A DNA stretch of 38,444 bases from contig DATLBT010000137.1 of NCBI GenBank assembly GCA_035526825.1, positions 1 through 38,444 of the forward strand, read 5' to 3'. Origin of the DNA: JACPFV01 sp035526825. Lineage in GTDB: Bacteria > Pseudomonadota > Gammaproteobacteria > Nevskiales > Nevskiaceae. Below the pieces are notes generated by a model that saw only the letters and a list, made by a program, of their open reading frames with translations, was not told where the DNA came from and made no database searches. The position numbers were made by a program, and so were the translations under genes. Positions 23,570-32,421 of this stretch are shown piece by piece (the first letter of the stretch is position 1; each line of letters starts with the position of its first letter).

Positions 23570-24448
23570 TCACTTGCCCCGCCAGCCTGCGGCAAGGCAG
23601 CAGGCCACGACCAGCGTCATGCCCGCCAGCGACCACGCATCGGGGGACTCCCGCCACAGCGCCCAGCCGAGCAAGCCCCCGAACACGACCGAGCTGTAGG
23701 CGAACGCGCCGATGCGCGCCGCCGGGGCAAGGCCGTAGGCGCGCGTCAGGCTCAACTGGCCAATGGTGGCGAACACCCCGGTCGCGACGAGCAGCACCGC
23801 CGCCATGGGAGAGGGCGTGCGCCAGGCCCACAGTAGGGGCACCGCTGCCACGGCGGTCGACAGCGCCGAGAAATAGAACACGATGCGCACCGCGGGCTCG
23901 GTGTCGGACATGCGCCGGATGCCGACCATGGCGCACGACGCGCAGACGGCGGACAGCACGCCGAGGCCGGTGGCCAGCGAAGGCGCCAGCGCCGCGCCGG
24001 GCCGTGCGATCAGCACGATGCCCGCGAGGCCCAAGCCGATCGCGAGCAGCACCACCGGCGCCGGCGGTTCGCGCAGCCACAACCATGCGATGAACGGGAT
24101 GAACAGCGGCGTGCTGTAGGTCAGCAGGATGGCCTCGGACAATTGCAGGTGCGCGATGGCATAGAAGAAGCAGTAAACCGCGCAGGTCCCGAAAACCGCG
24201 CGCCACAGGTGTGCCGCGGGCCGCTGCGTGACGAGGGCCCGGGTTCCGCTGCGCAGCAGCCAGGGCAGCAGCACCAGCAGGCTGACGCCGCTGCGGAAAA
24301 ACACCACCACTTCCGTGGCGACCTCGGCCGAAACGGCCTTGACGCATGCCGACATCAGCGCGAAGGCGGCCGCCGCGAGCACGGCAAAGATTGCGCCGGC
24401 GCGCAGGTCCTCGCGGGCGACGGTGGCCGGCGTGTCGGCTGAAGTCAT
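23570..24448 (-). CDS. EamA-type DMT superfamily transporter
   Basis: The 292-residue protein has two EamA repeats and about ten membrane helices. AAAAFALMSACVKAV begins the first repeat and CASCAMVGIRRMS the second; FFRSGVSLLVLLP, YCFFYAIAHLQLSEA and FIAWLWLREPP are typical segments. Related proteins export amino acids or metabolites, and some take up S-adenosylmethionine, but substrate cannot be predicted by eye. ATG 24448 (MTSADTPATVARED) gives the normal length. It is divergent from the diguanylate cyclase and probably shares a transcript with the RDD gene. Confidence 0.9.
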   Translation of the reverse strand: MTSADTPATVAREDLRAGAIFAVLAAAAFALMSACVKAVSAEVATEVVVFFRSGVSLLVLLPWLLRSGTRALVTQRPAAHLWRAVFGTCAVYCFFYAIAHLQLSEAILLTYSTPLFIPFIAWLWLREPPAPVVLLAIGLGLAGIVLIARPGAALAPSLATGLGVLSAVCASCAMVGIRRMSDTEPAVRIVFYFSALSTAVAAVPLLWAWRTPSPMAAVLLVATGVFATIGQLSLTRAYGLAPAARIGAFAYSSVVFGGLLGWALWRESPDAWSLAGMTLVVACCLAAGWRGK

Positions 24449-24478
24449 CGAGCTGTAATGGGCGGGGCGGGGGTGCGC

Positions 24479-24519
24479 TACAATTTTGCATCGACGCGCG
24501 GAAGCGCGCGATGCGCGTC
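24479..24519 (+). promoter_or_regulatory. Possible -10 box and GC hairpin upstream of the diguanylate cyclase
   Basis: In the 134-bp divergent gap between the EamA and diguanylate cyclase genes, TACAAT (24479-24484) could be a plus-strand -10 box, though no good -35 box is seen. Just after it, GACGCGC (24493-24499) pairs with GCGCGTC (24513-24519), and an alternative inner pairing of CGCGCG runs is possible. This could be structured leader RNA; evidence is weak. Confidence 0.3.
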
Positions 24520-24582
24520 ACCATCCCATGTGCGGCTGCGACGATCCAACGTCATCCGCGCCATCCGGAGGCAGTAGGTTTC

Positions 24583-25926
24583 GTGAAACCGCAGCGGCTC
24601 GCCGTCACCGGGGCCATCGCCACGCTTGCCATCGGTTCGATCTACCTCACGGCCTGGGGCCTGCTGTGGCGCCTGCTCGTTACCCAGCCGCTGCCCGTCA
24701 CGCTGAACGTGATGCCGGTGTCCGCGATCGTCTGCGGCGTGATCGCGTGCGGCCTGCTTGCGGCGGCGCGCAACAGCCGCTACACGCGCGGTTTCGCGCT
24801 CATCACCGTCGCGCTGTCGGCCATCGTGCTGCTGCAATACCTGCTGGGATTGCAGGGCGGGCTCGAACGCCTGGTGTACGGCGAGCAGACCCAGGCGCTG
24901 ATCGGCGGCGATACGCCCGGGCGCCCGGCGCCGCAGGCCGCCTTGATCATGCTGTTCCTCGGAATCGCGCTGTGGTACCTCGGCAAGGAGCGGGTCAACC
25001 GCTTCGATTTCGCCGACCTTGGCATCGGCCTTGCGCTGTTCCTGTCGTTCATGATCCTGCTCGGCCATCTCTACCGGGCACGCGCGCTGTACGCCGGCGC
25101 CGGCAATACCGGCATGTCGCTCGTGGAAACGGTGCTGTTGTTGCTGCTCTCGCTCGGCGCCCTTTCACTCAATCCGCAAGGGGCGGTCCAGGCGTTCACG
25201 AGCGACGACGGCGCCAGTGCGGCCAAGCGCCGCATCTTGCCCGTGGTCATCGCCACGCCGGTGCTGCTCGGCCTGGTGCAACATCTGACGGTGCGCTACC
25301 AGGTGCTGGAGTATTCGCTGGCACTGGCCCTGTCGGTGACGATCAACATCGTGGTGTTCCTGGCATTGTCGGAGTGGGTGTCGCGCGTGCTGATGCGGAT
25401 CGAGGAAGAACGCACCGGGCATTTCAAGGAGCGTGAGAGCAAGGCCAAGGTCGAGGGCATGACCGACACGCTTACCGGGTTGCTCAACCGGCGTGGCTGG
25501 GATCGCGCCGTGGGCGCCTCCGAGGCCCGTTGCCAGCGAGAGGGTATCAATGCCTGCGTCATCGTCATCGACCTCGACGGCCTCAAGCGCATCAATGACA
25601 CGCAGGGCCATGCGAAGGGCGATGAGTTCATCCGGCGCGCCGCTAGCGCGCTGAGCGTCGCCGCGCGCCGTGAGGACACGCTGGCGCGCCTCGGCGGCGA
25701 CGAGTTTGCCTACCTGTCGATCAACTGCCCGCCGGAGCACGCCGGCGTGGTCCTCAAGCGCCTCTCGCAGGCCTTGCAGAAAGCCGGGGTGCCCGCTTCG
25801 CTCGGCTATGCCATGCGCGACCTCGCGGGCAGCATCGCCGCGGCGTTCCAGGAGGCCGATCATTCGATGTATGCGCACAAGCGCGCTCGCAAGGCGGCGG
25901 GCCCTGCCCAGCAGACTGTGGCGTAA
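24583..25926 (+). CDS. Membrane diguanylate cyclase (GGDEF)
   Basis: The 447-residue protein has about eight membrane helices in its first 270 residues and a GGDEF domain at about 300-440. The active site GGDEF is intact at 371-375. The product-inhibition I-site RxxD (RRED) lies five residues earlier. DTLTGLLNRRGWD starts the domain and IDLDGLKRINDTQGH carries the metal-binding aspartate. It should make c-di-GMP from two GTP and be feedback inhibited. The membrane part is a sensor of unknown ligand. GTG 24583 is chosen because it follows GGAGG (24567-24571) by 11 nt and begins right before the first helix; the open frame upstream is GC-rich noise. Confidence 0.92.
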   Translation: MKPQRLAVTGAIATLAIGSIYLTAWGLLWRLLVTQPLPVTLNVMPVSAIVCGVIACGLLAAARNSRYTRGFALITVALSAIVLLQYLLGLQGGLERLVYGEQTQALIGGDTPGRPAPQAALIMLFLGIALWYLGKERVNRFDFADLGIGLALFLSFMILLGHLYRARALYAGAGNTGMSLVETVLLLLLSLGALSLNPQGAVQAFTSDDGASAAKRRILPVVIATPVLLGLVQHLTVRYQVLEYSLALALSVTINIVVFLALSEWVSRVLMRIEEERTGHFKERESKAKVEGMTDTLTGLLNRRGWDRAVGASEARCQREGINACVIVIDLDGLKRINDTQGHAKGDEFIRRAASALSVAARREDTLARLGGDEFAYLSINCPPEHAGVVLKRLSQALQKAGVPASLGYAMRDLAGSIAAAFQEADHSMYAHKRARKAAGPAQQTVA

Positions 25927-25993
25927 ATTCATCATTCCCCGGAGTTTTCCGACCATCGTCTAATGGTTGGGCAAAGCACCGAGGAACAGACTT

Positions 25994-26012
25994 CCGGTTG
26001 TAGTGCAACCGG
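25994..26012 (+). promoter_or_regulatory. Perfect hairpin before the receiver gene
   Basis: CCGGTTG (25994-26000) and CAACCGG (26006-26012) form a 7-bp stem with loop TAGTG. It ends 17 nt before the receiver ATG at 26030. A G-rich run (26017-26023) that could serve as ribosome site sits between hairpin and ATG. No T-run follows, so it is not a normal terminator. It may affect translation of the operon. Confidence 0.4.
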
Positions 26013-26029
26013 GCCCTGGGGGGCCTTAT

Positions 26030-26512
26030 ATGCCGGAAGCCTCAAGTCTCCGACCGTCGGCGAGACCCGCCGAAATCCTGCTGGTCGAGGACAATCCGGC
26101 CGACATCCGCCTCACCCAGGAAGTTTTCGCCGAGATCGGGCTTCTGCACCGGGTGCATGTTGCGCGCGATGGCGAGGAAGCCCTGGCGATGCTGCGCCGC
26201 CAGGGCCAGCACGCGGCGCTGCCGGAGCCCGACCTCGTATTGCTCGACCTGAACCTGCCGCGCAAGGACGGCCGCGAGGTGCTGGCGGAGGTCAAGGGCG
26301 ACCCGTGTCTCTCGCACATCCCCATCCTGGTTCTGTCGACGTCGCGCGCGGAGCGCGACGTGCTGTCGTGTTACCGGCTGCATGCCAACTGCTACCTGCA
26401 GAAGCCCGTCGATTTCGAGGCCTTTGCCAACCTGATCCGGGGGCTGGAGGATTTCTGGCTCAAGCGCGCGTCGCTGCCCTCGCGCTATGCGGTGACCCAC
26501 CATGCGGGCTGA
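26030..26512 (+). CDS. Stand-alone response regulator receiver (Rcp1-like)
   Basis: The 160-residue single-domain protein has the receiver pattern: EILLVEDNPADIRL near the start with the acidic pair, PDLVLLDLNLPRKDG with the phospho-acceptor Asp, LVLSTSR and NCYLQKPVDF with the conserved Lys. Rcp1-like receivers usually act as phosphate shuttles for phytochrome-type or hybrid histidine kinases and carry no output domain. ATG 26030 is preferred; a TTG at 25967 would add 21 residues with no family match. It overlaps the receiver-GGDEF gene by 11 bp, and the kinase is the third gene, so it likely belongs to the same relay. Confidence 0.92.
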   Translation: MPEASSLRPSARPAEILLVEDNPADIRLTQEVFAEIGLLHRVHVARDGEEALAMLRRQGQHAALPEPDLVLLDLNLPRKDGREVLAEVKGDPCLSHIPILVLSTSRAERDVLSCYRLHANCYLQKPVDFEAFANLIRGLEDFWLKRASLPSRYAVTHHAG

Positions 26513-27479
26513 AGCAGCCAACCTCGAGCCCGCCATCCGCATGCTGGTCGTGGAGGACTCGGTCGCCGACGCGCGCCTTTTGCGCGAAGCCCTGAGGGAC
26601 GCACGCGCGCATGTCGACCTGCAGCAGGTCAGTACGCTGGCGGAAGCCGAGCGCGCGGTGCGCGATCAGACCTACGACTGCGTGCTGCTCGACCTGGGCC
26701 TGCCCGACGCGAACGGCATCGACAACGTTCAACGCATCCGCGCCGCCAACCGTAGCCAGACCGTCGTCATCATGACGGGCCTCGACTGCGAGAAGGCCGC
26801 GCTGGGCACGCTGCAGCGCGGCGCGCAGGATTACCTCGTCAAGGGTCGCTACGACGGTGCTTTCATCATGCGCGTGATCCGCCGCGCCATGGAGCGCAAT
26901 CGCGTGCTGAACGACGTCGACCAGTTGCGCGAGTACCAGTACTACATCGCCACACACGACCCGCTGACGGGGCTGCCGAACCGCAAGCTGTTCGAGGACC
27001 GAGCGACTTCGGCGCTGGCCCAGGCCCAGCGTGAGGGCGGCTGGTTCGCGGTGGGCTATGTCGACCTCGACGGCTTCAAGCCGATCAACGATACCCATGG
27101 CCATGCCGTCGGTGATGCCGTGCTGCGCGCAGTCGGTCAGGCATTGAGCGAGTCGGTGCGCGCCACCGATACGGTCGCGCGCGTAGGCGGCGACGAGTTC
27201 CTCGTGTTGCTGACGCCGCTCAAGGGCTACACAGCCAGCGACGTGGACGCCACGACCAAGCGCCTGCTCGAGCGCGTGGGCGCGGTGCGCAAGGTCGAGG
27301 GCCGCAACGTGCGGGTGTCGGCCAGCCTCGGCCTGGCGTTCTATCCGCAGCACGGCCGCACGCTGGAAAGCCTGCTGCTGTTCGCGGATCACGCCATGTA
27401 CCGCCACAAGCGGCGTGACCCTGCCGCGCCCGAGGCGACGACTTACCGGACCAGCGCCGCGCCGCGCCAAGGCGCGTGA
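26502..27479 (+). CDS. Receiver-GGDEF response regulator (diguanylate cyclase)
   Basis: The 325-residue protein joins a receiver (MLVVEDSVADARLL, DCVLLDLGLP with phospho-Asp, YLVKGRYDG with Lys) to a GGDEF domain (about 155-310). The domain starts DPLTGLPNRKLFED, has VDLDGFKPINDTHGH, an I-site RATD and an intact VGGDEF. Phosphorylation of the receiver should control c-di-GMP synthesis. The start overlaps the upstream receiver gene by 11 bp, and its stop overlaps the kinase GTG (GTGA), so all three are translationally coupled. With the diguanylate cyclase 575 bp upstream, two active cyclases lie in this block. Confidence 0.94.
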   Translation: MRAEAANLEPAIRMLVVEDSVADARLLREALRDARAHVDLQQVSTLAEAERAVRDQTYDCVLLDLGLPDANGIDNVQRIRAANRSQTVVIMTGLDCEKAALGTLQRGAQDYLVKGRYDGAFIMRVIRRAMERNRVLNDVDQLREYQYYIATHDPLTGLPNRKLFEDRATSALAQAQREGGWFAVGYVDLDGFKPINDTHGHAVGDAVLRAVGQALSESVRATDTVARVGGDEFLVLLTPLKGYTASDVDATTKRLLERVGAVRKVEGRNVRVSASLGLAFYPQHGRTLESLLLFADHAMYRHKRRDPAAPEATTYRTSAAPRQGA

Positions 27480-29977
27480 GCCTGGCGGCGCAGGCCGGCG
27501 TGCCCGGCTGGGCCCGCACGCTCGGCGGGATCGCCATCGTGACGGTGGCGTATTGGATCAGCGGCCGCCTGGGTCTGCTGCTCGCAATCCCGCCGGGATA
27601 TGCCACGGCCGTCTGGCCGGCCTCCGGCATCGCACTCGCCGCGATATTGCTGGCGGGCCCACGCGTCGCGATGGGAATCGTGGTCGGCTCGGTCCTGCTG
27701 AACGCCCCGACAGCGCTGTCGGCCTCGGGGATGGGCATGGCACTGCCGCTCGCGCTGACGATCGGCGTCGGCGCCGCAGCGCAGGCGCTGCTCGGCGCGT
27801 GGCTGATCACGCGCTTCGTCGGTACCCCACGGCTGCTCCAGCAGGAAACCGCCGTCGTGCGCATGCTCATGCTCGGTGGGCCGGTGGCCTGCGCGCTGAA
27901 CCCCTGTGTTGGCGTGGGCTCGCTGTGGCTGGCTGGCAAGGTCACCGCCGACTCAGCCTGGCTCAACCTGTGGACCTGGTGGGTCGGGGACTCGATCGGG
28001 GTCATGGTATTCACGCCGCTCGTACTGGTGTGGGCGGCGCGTCCCTATCGAACCTGGATCCTGCGCCAGCTGTTCGTCACGGTTCCGCTGGTGGCGCTGT
28101 TCGCCGCGGTAGTGGCGCTGTTTTTTTTCATCAGCCAGCGCGAGCAAGCGCGCATCGCGTTCGAATTCGATGAGCACGCAACCAAGCTTGGCAAGGAGCT
28201 TGCCGAGGACTTGCAAGCCACGCTTCACGCGCTGAACTCGATCGAGGCACTATTCGCGAGCTCCGAAACAGTGGAACAGCACGAGTTCGAGATCTTCGCC
28301 GGGCGCCTGCTCACGGTGCTGCCGGCCGTGCGCGGCCTGTCCTGGAATGAGGTCGTGACCGCCGAAAACCGCGCGCAATTCGAAAGATCCATGCAGGCCG
28401 TCAATCCCGGCTACCGGATCGTCGAGGGCGAACGGGGCGCGATGCGACCGGCCACTGCCCGCGCGCAGTACTCGCCGATCCGATTCGTGGTGCCGCGCAA
28501 CGGCAACGCCGCGGTGGTCGGCTACGACACCTTGTCCGAGCCGCGCCGGCGTGCCGCGCTTGAACGCGCGCGCGACACCGGCCAGGTCACCGCGACCGGC
28601 GGCGTGGCCTTGTTGCAGGATCCTGTCGATGGCCTGCTGGCGTTCCTGCCCGTGTATCGCAACGGCATCCAGCCGCAGACGCTGACTGCGCGACGGCGCT
28701 ACCTGTACGGGTATGCGACTGCCATCTTCCGCACCGACATGGTGATGGCGGGAATCGAGCGCGTGGCGCAGCGTGAAGGCTTTGCCGTGCGCCTGTTCGA
28801 TGACGAGCCGCTGCATCCCGAGCTGCTCTACGCGCTGGATGCGCAAGGGCAGGGTGCAGCGGGCGGCCTGACCCGCGAAATCCGCTTCCGCTTCGCCGAT
28901 CGCCCGCTGCGACTGGCGCTGGAGTTGCCCGCGCAGGCGCTGGTCGCGCATCGCTCGTGGGCCACCTGGCTGGTGCTGGCCGGCGGCTTGCTCCTGACGG
29001 GACTGTTCGGCCTGCTGCTGCTGCTGGGGGTCGGCCGCGCGGCGCGGGTCACTGCCGTGGTTGAACAGCGTACCGCCGAATTGCGGTCGCTCAACGCCAA
29101 CCTGGTCGGCGAAGTGGGCCGGCGTCAGCACCTCGAATCGGAGGCGGGACGTCGCGCCGACGAACTGGCGCGGTCGAACGCCGAGCTGCAGCGGCAGGCC
29201 GAGGTCAACCGCCAGCTGCTGCGCAGCCTGCGCCATTCGGAGGGTGAACTGCGCCGCACGGCGACCCAGCTGGCGGCCTCGAATCGCGAGCTCGAGCAGT
29301 TCGCCTACGTCGCTTCGCACGACCTCAAGGCGCCGCTACGCTCGATCGGCTCGTTCGCGCAACTGCTGGAGCGGCGCCATGGCGCCGGCCTGGCGGGCGA
29401 ATCGCGTGAGTTCCTGACGTTCATCCAGGACGGCATCAAGCACATGCAGATGCTGATCGACGACCTGATGCAGCTGTCGCGCGTCGATGCGCGCAAGCTC
29501 GAGCCGGCGCCCGTGTCGATGAAGGTCGTGCTGGAGCGCGCCTGTCGCCAACTCACCGCGGACATCCACGCCGTTCACGCGCAGGTCCATGCGAGTCCGC
29601 TGCCCGACGTACACGCGGACGCCAACATGCTGGTGCAGTTGCTGCAAAACCTCATCGGCAACGCCATCAAGTTCCAGTCGCCCGGCGCCAGGCCCGAGAT
29701 CTGGGTCGACGCGCATCCGGACGGCGAGGGCTGGCATTTCACGGTGCGAGACAACGGCATCGGCATCGAACCCGCGCACCTGGAACACATCTTTCTGGTG
29801 TTCAAGCGCCTGCACACCAGCGACCAGTTTCCGGGCAACGGCATCGGCCTGGCGGTGTGCAAGAAAGTGGTCGCGCTGCACGGCGGCGAGATCTGGGCAG
29901 AGTCCAGTCCGCGCGAAGGCACCACGATCCACTTCACACTGCCGCGAGGCGGTGAGCCGGTGGCGGCCGCGGCCTAG
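27476..29977 (+). CDS. MASE1-CHASE sensor histidine kinase
   Basis: The 833-residue protein has an N-terminal MASE1 membrane domain (about 15-220; PPGYATAVWPASGIAL and WWVGDSIGVMVFTPL are typical). A CHASE extracytoplasmic sensor (about 230-480, with RGLSWNEVV and VVGYDTLSEP) is followed by a further membrane helix (near 505-525) and a coiled coil rich in Glu/Arg. HisKA has YVASHDLKAPLRSIG with phospho-His 615, and the HATPase has LIGNAIKFQSPG, VRDNGIGIEP and GNGIGLAVCKKV. The HisKA/HATPase pair is of the phytochrome-like type that usually works with Rcp1-like receivers, fitting the two upstream genes. The signal is unknown. It ends in a 4-bp overlap with convergent ppsA. Confidence 0.94.
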   Translation: MSLAAQAGVPGWARTLGGIAIVTVAYWISGRLGLLLAIPPGYATAVWPASGIALAAILLAGPRVAMGIVVGSVLLNAPTALSASGMGMALPLALTIGVGAAAQALLGAWLITRFVGTPRLLQQETAVVRMLMLGGPVACALNPCVGVGSLWLAGKVTADSAWLNLWTWWVGDSIGVMVFTPLVLVWAARPYRTWILRQLFVTVPLVALFAAVVALFFFISQREQARIAFEFDEHATKLGKELAEDLQATLHALNSIEALFASSETVEQHEFEIFAGRLLTVLPAVRGLSWNEVVTAENRAQFERSMQAVNPGYRIVEGERGAMRPATARAQYSPIRFVVPRNGNAAVVGYDTLSEPRRRAALERARDTGQVTATGGVALLQDPVDGLLAFLPVYRNGIQPQTLTARRRYLYGYATAIFRTDMVMAGIERVAQREGFAVRLFDDEPLHPELLYALDAQGQGAAGGLTREIRFRFADRPLRLALELPAQALVAHRSWATWLVLAGGLLLTGLFGLLLLLGVGRAARVTAVVEQRTAELRSLNANLVGEVGRRQHLESEAGRRADELARSNAELQRQAEVNRQLLRSLRHSEGELRRTATQLAASNRELEQFAYVASHDLKAPLRSIGSFAQLLERRHGAGLAGESREFLTFIQDGIKHMQMLIDDLMQLSRVDARKLEPAPVSMKVVLERACRQLTADIHAVHAQVHASPLPDVHADANMLVQLLQNLIGNAIKFQSPGARPEIWVDAHPDGEGWHFTVRDNGIGIEPAHLEHIFLVFKRLHTSDQFPGNGIGLAVCKKVVALHGGEIWAESSPREGTTIHFTLPRGGEPVAAAA

Positions 29978-32358
29978 CGCGCGGGGCTGGCCCCGGCGAG
30001 ATAAAGCCAGGTCTCGACCACGGTATCGGGGTTCAGGGAAATGCTGTCGATGCCCTGTGCGAGCAGCCAGCCGGCGAAGTCGGGATGGTCGGAGGGGCCC
30101 TGGCCGCAGATGCCGATGTACTTCTTGTGCTTGCGACACGCCGCGATGGCCAATCCGAGCATGTGCTTCACGGCGGCGTCGCGTTCATCGAACAGGTGTG
30201 CGATCACGCCGGAGTCGCGGTCGAGCCCGAGCGTCAGCTGCGTCATGTCGTTGGAGCCGATCGAGAAGCCGTCAAAATGCTCGAGAAACGCCTCGGCGAG
30301 CACCGCGTTGCTCGGCAGCTCGCACATCATGATCAGCTTGAGGCCGTTCTCGCCACGCCGGAGGCCGTTGACGGCGAGGATCTCGCCAACCGTGCGCGCC
30401 TCGGCAATCGTGCGCACGAACGGCACCATGACCTGCACGTTGGTCAGGTTCATTTCGTCACGCACGAACTTGAGCGCCCTGCACTCGAGGTCGAAGCACG
30501 GCCGGAACTGCTCGCTGATGTAGCGCGAGGCGCCGCGGAACCCCAGCATCGGGTTTTCCTCGTGCGGCTCATAGCGCTTGCCGCCGATGAGGTTGGCGTA
30601 CTCATTCGACTTGAAATCGGACAGGCGCACGATCACCGGCTCGGGCGCGAAGGCCGCGGCGATCATGGCGATGCCCTCGCCGAGGCGCTTGACGAAGTAG
30701 TCCACCGGGTCGCCGTAAGGCGCGATCATGCGGTCGATCTGCTTGCGCACGTCGGCCGGCTGCTGGCCGAGCTCGAGCAGCGCCTGCGGGTGGATGCCGA
30801 TCTGCTTGTTGATGATGAACTCGAGCCGCGCCAGGCCGACGCCCTTGTGCGGTAACGCGGCAAAGTCGAAGGCCTGCTCGGGGTTGGCGACGTTCATCAT
30901 GATCTTGACCGGCACGGCCGGCATCTTGTCGAGCGCCACTTCGTCGACCGCGTAGTCGATGTGGCCCTTGTAGACCTGGCCGGTGTCGCCCTCGGCGCAG
31001 GACACCGTGACCTCGGCGCCATCGACCAGCTTGCGCGTCGCATCGCCGCAGCCGACGACGGCGGGCACGCCCAGTTCGCGCGCGATGATCGCGGCGTGAC
31101 AGGTGCGGCCGCCGCGATTCGTCACGATCGCGGAGGCGCGCTTCATGATCGGCTCCCAGTCGGGATCGGTCATGTCGGTGACGAGGACGTCGCCTTCGCG
31201 CACGCGGTGCATCTCGTCGATGGTTTTCAGGACCCGTACCGCGCCAGCGCCGATCTTCTGGCCGATCGCACGGCCGCTGACGAGGCTCTCGCCGCGGCCC
31301 TTGAGCCGGTAGCGGCGCAGCGTGTTGGCCGAACCGCGCGACTTCACCGTTTCCGGTCGCGCCTGCAGGATGTAGAGCTTGCCGTCGATGCCGTCCTTGC
31401 CCCACTCGATGTCCATCGGCCGGCCGTAGTGCTGTTCGATGGTCAGCGCCTGGCGGGCGAGGGCGGTGACATCGTCGTCGGTGATGCAGAAGCGGCCGCG
31501 GTCGGTGTCCGGAACGGCGACGAATTCAACCGCCTTGCCCTGGTTTTCCGCATACACCATCTTGCGGGCCTTTTCGCCGAGGCCTCGACGCAGGATCGCG
31601 GGGCGATTCGCTTTCAGGGCTGGCTTGTAGGCGTAGAACTCGTCGGGATTTACCGCGCCCTGGACCACGGCCTCGCCCAGGCCGTAGCTCGCGGTGATGA
31701 ATACCGCATCGCGAAAGCCCGACTCGGTGTCCATGGTGAACATGACGCCCGACGCAGCGAGGTCTGAGCGCACCATGCGCTGGATGCCGGCCGACAGCGC
31801 GACCTGCGCGTGGTCGAAGCCGTGGTGCACGCGGTAAGCGATGGCGCGGTCGTTGAACAGGGACGCAAACACTTCCTTGATGCGCTCGAGCACGGTTTCG
31901 ATGCCGCGCACGTTGAGAAAGGTCTCCTGCTGGCCCGCGAACGAGGCATCCGGCAGGTCTTCGGCAGTCGCCGAAGAGCGCACCGCGACGGCCATCTCGG
32001 GTCCGCCGCCGGCCTGCGCCAGCAATTGCTCGTAAGCGCCGCGGATGTCGCGCTCCAGGCCGTCCGGGAACCCGGCTTTGAGCACCGTTTCGCGGATGCG
32101 CTTGCCGGTTTCGGCCAAAGCGCGCGTGTCGTCGACATCGAGCGCCGCCAGCCAGCCCTGGATCTGCTTGTCGAGGCCGCCAGCGGCAAGGAATTCGCGG
32201 TAGGCAGCCGCGGTGGTGGCGAAGCCGCCCGGCACGGCGACGCCCGCCTGGGAGAGGTGCCGAATCATCTCGCCGAGCGAGGCATTCTTGCCGCCGACGT
32301 GCTCGACATCGCGCATCGACAGTTCCTGGAACCAGGCAACGCTGGCGGCTTGGGTCAC
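29974..32358 (-). CDS. ppsA: Phosphoenolpyruvate synthase
   Basis: The roughly 794-residue enzyme makes PEP from pyruvate and ATP, a gluconeogenic step. VGGKNASLGEMI starts the nucleotide-binding domain, GGRTCHAAIIARELG carries the phospho-His, and the C-terminal barrel has GSNDMTQLTLGLDRDS and GICGQGPSDHP. GTG 32358 (VTQAASVAWFQEL) gives almost the E. coli length of 792. ATG 32403 is possible but would leave only 18 bp before the divergent ppsR and adds a non-conserved segment. The adjacent ppsR encodes its regulatory kinase/phosphorylase. Confidence 0.95.
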   Translation of the reverse strand: MTQAASVAWFQELSMRDVEHVGGKNASLGEMIRHLSQAGVAVPGGFATTAAAYREFLAAGGLDKQIQGWLAALDVDDTRALAETGKRIRETVLKAGFPDGLERDIRGAYEQLLAQAGGGPEMAVAVRSSATAEDLPDASFAGQQETFLNVRGIETVLERIKEVFASLFNDRAIAYRVHHGFDHAQVALSAGIQRMVRSDLAASGVMFTMDTESGFRDAVFITASYGLGEAVVQGAVNPDEFYAYKPALKANRPAILRRGLGEKARKMVYAENQGKAVEFVAVPDTDRGRFCITDDDVTALARQALTIEQHYGRPMDIEWGKDGIDGKLYILQARPETVKSRGSANTLRRYRLKGRGESLVSGRAIGQKIGAGAVRVLKTIDEMHRVREGDVLVTDMTDPDWEPIMKRASAIVTNRGGRTCHAAIIARELGVPAVVGCGDATRKLVDGAEVTVSCAEGDTGQVYKGHIDYAVDEVALDKMPAVPVKIMMNVANPEQAFDFAALPHKGVGLARLEFIINKQIGIHPQALLELGQQPADVRKQIDRMIAPYGDPVDYFVKRLGEGIAMIAAAFAPEPVIVRLSDFKSNEYANLIGGKRYEPHEENPMLGFRGASRYISEQFRPCFDLECRALKFVRDEMNLTNVQVMVPFVRTIAEARTVGEILAVNGLRRGENGLKLIMMCELPSNAVLAEAFLEHFDGFSIGSNDMTQLTLGLDRDSGVIAHLFDERDAAVKHMLGLAIAACRKHKKYIGICGQGPSDHPDFAGWLLAQGIDSISLNPDTVVETWLYLAGASPAR

Positions 32359-32421
32359 GCGGGTTCTCGAGGGGTGCGTTATTCTGCGGGCGACTTCGAG
32401 CATTGTGTCCGAACCAGGGAA
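32359..32421. promoter_or_regulatory. Divergent ppsA/ppsR intergenic region
   Basis: With the chosen starts, 63 bp separate the two divergent genes and should hold overlapping promoters. I see no clear consensus boxes. An AGGG run (32416-32419) close to the ppsR ATG could be its ribosome site, at a short distance. Confidence 0.35.
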
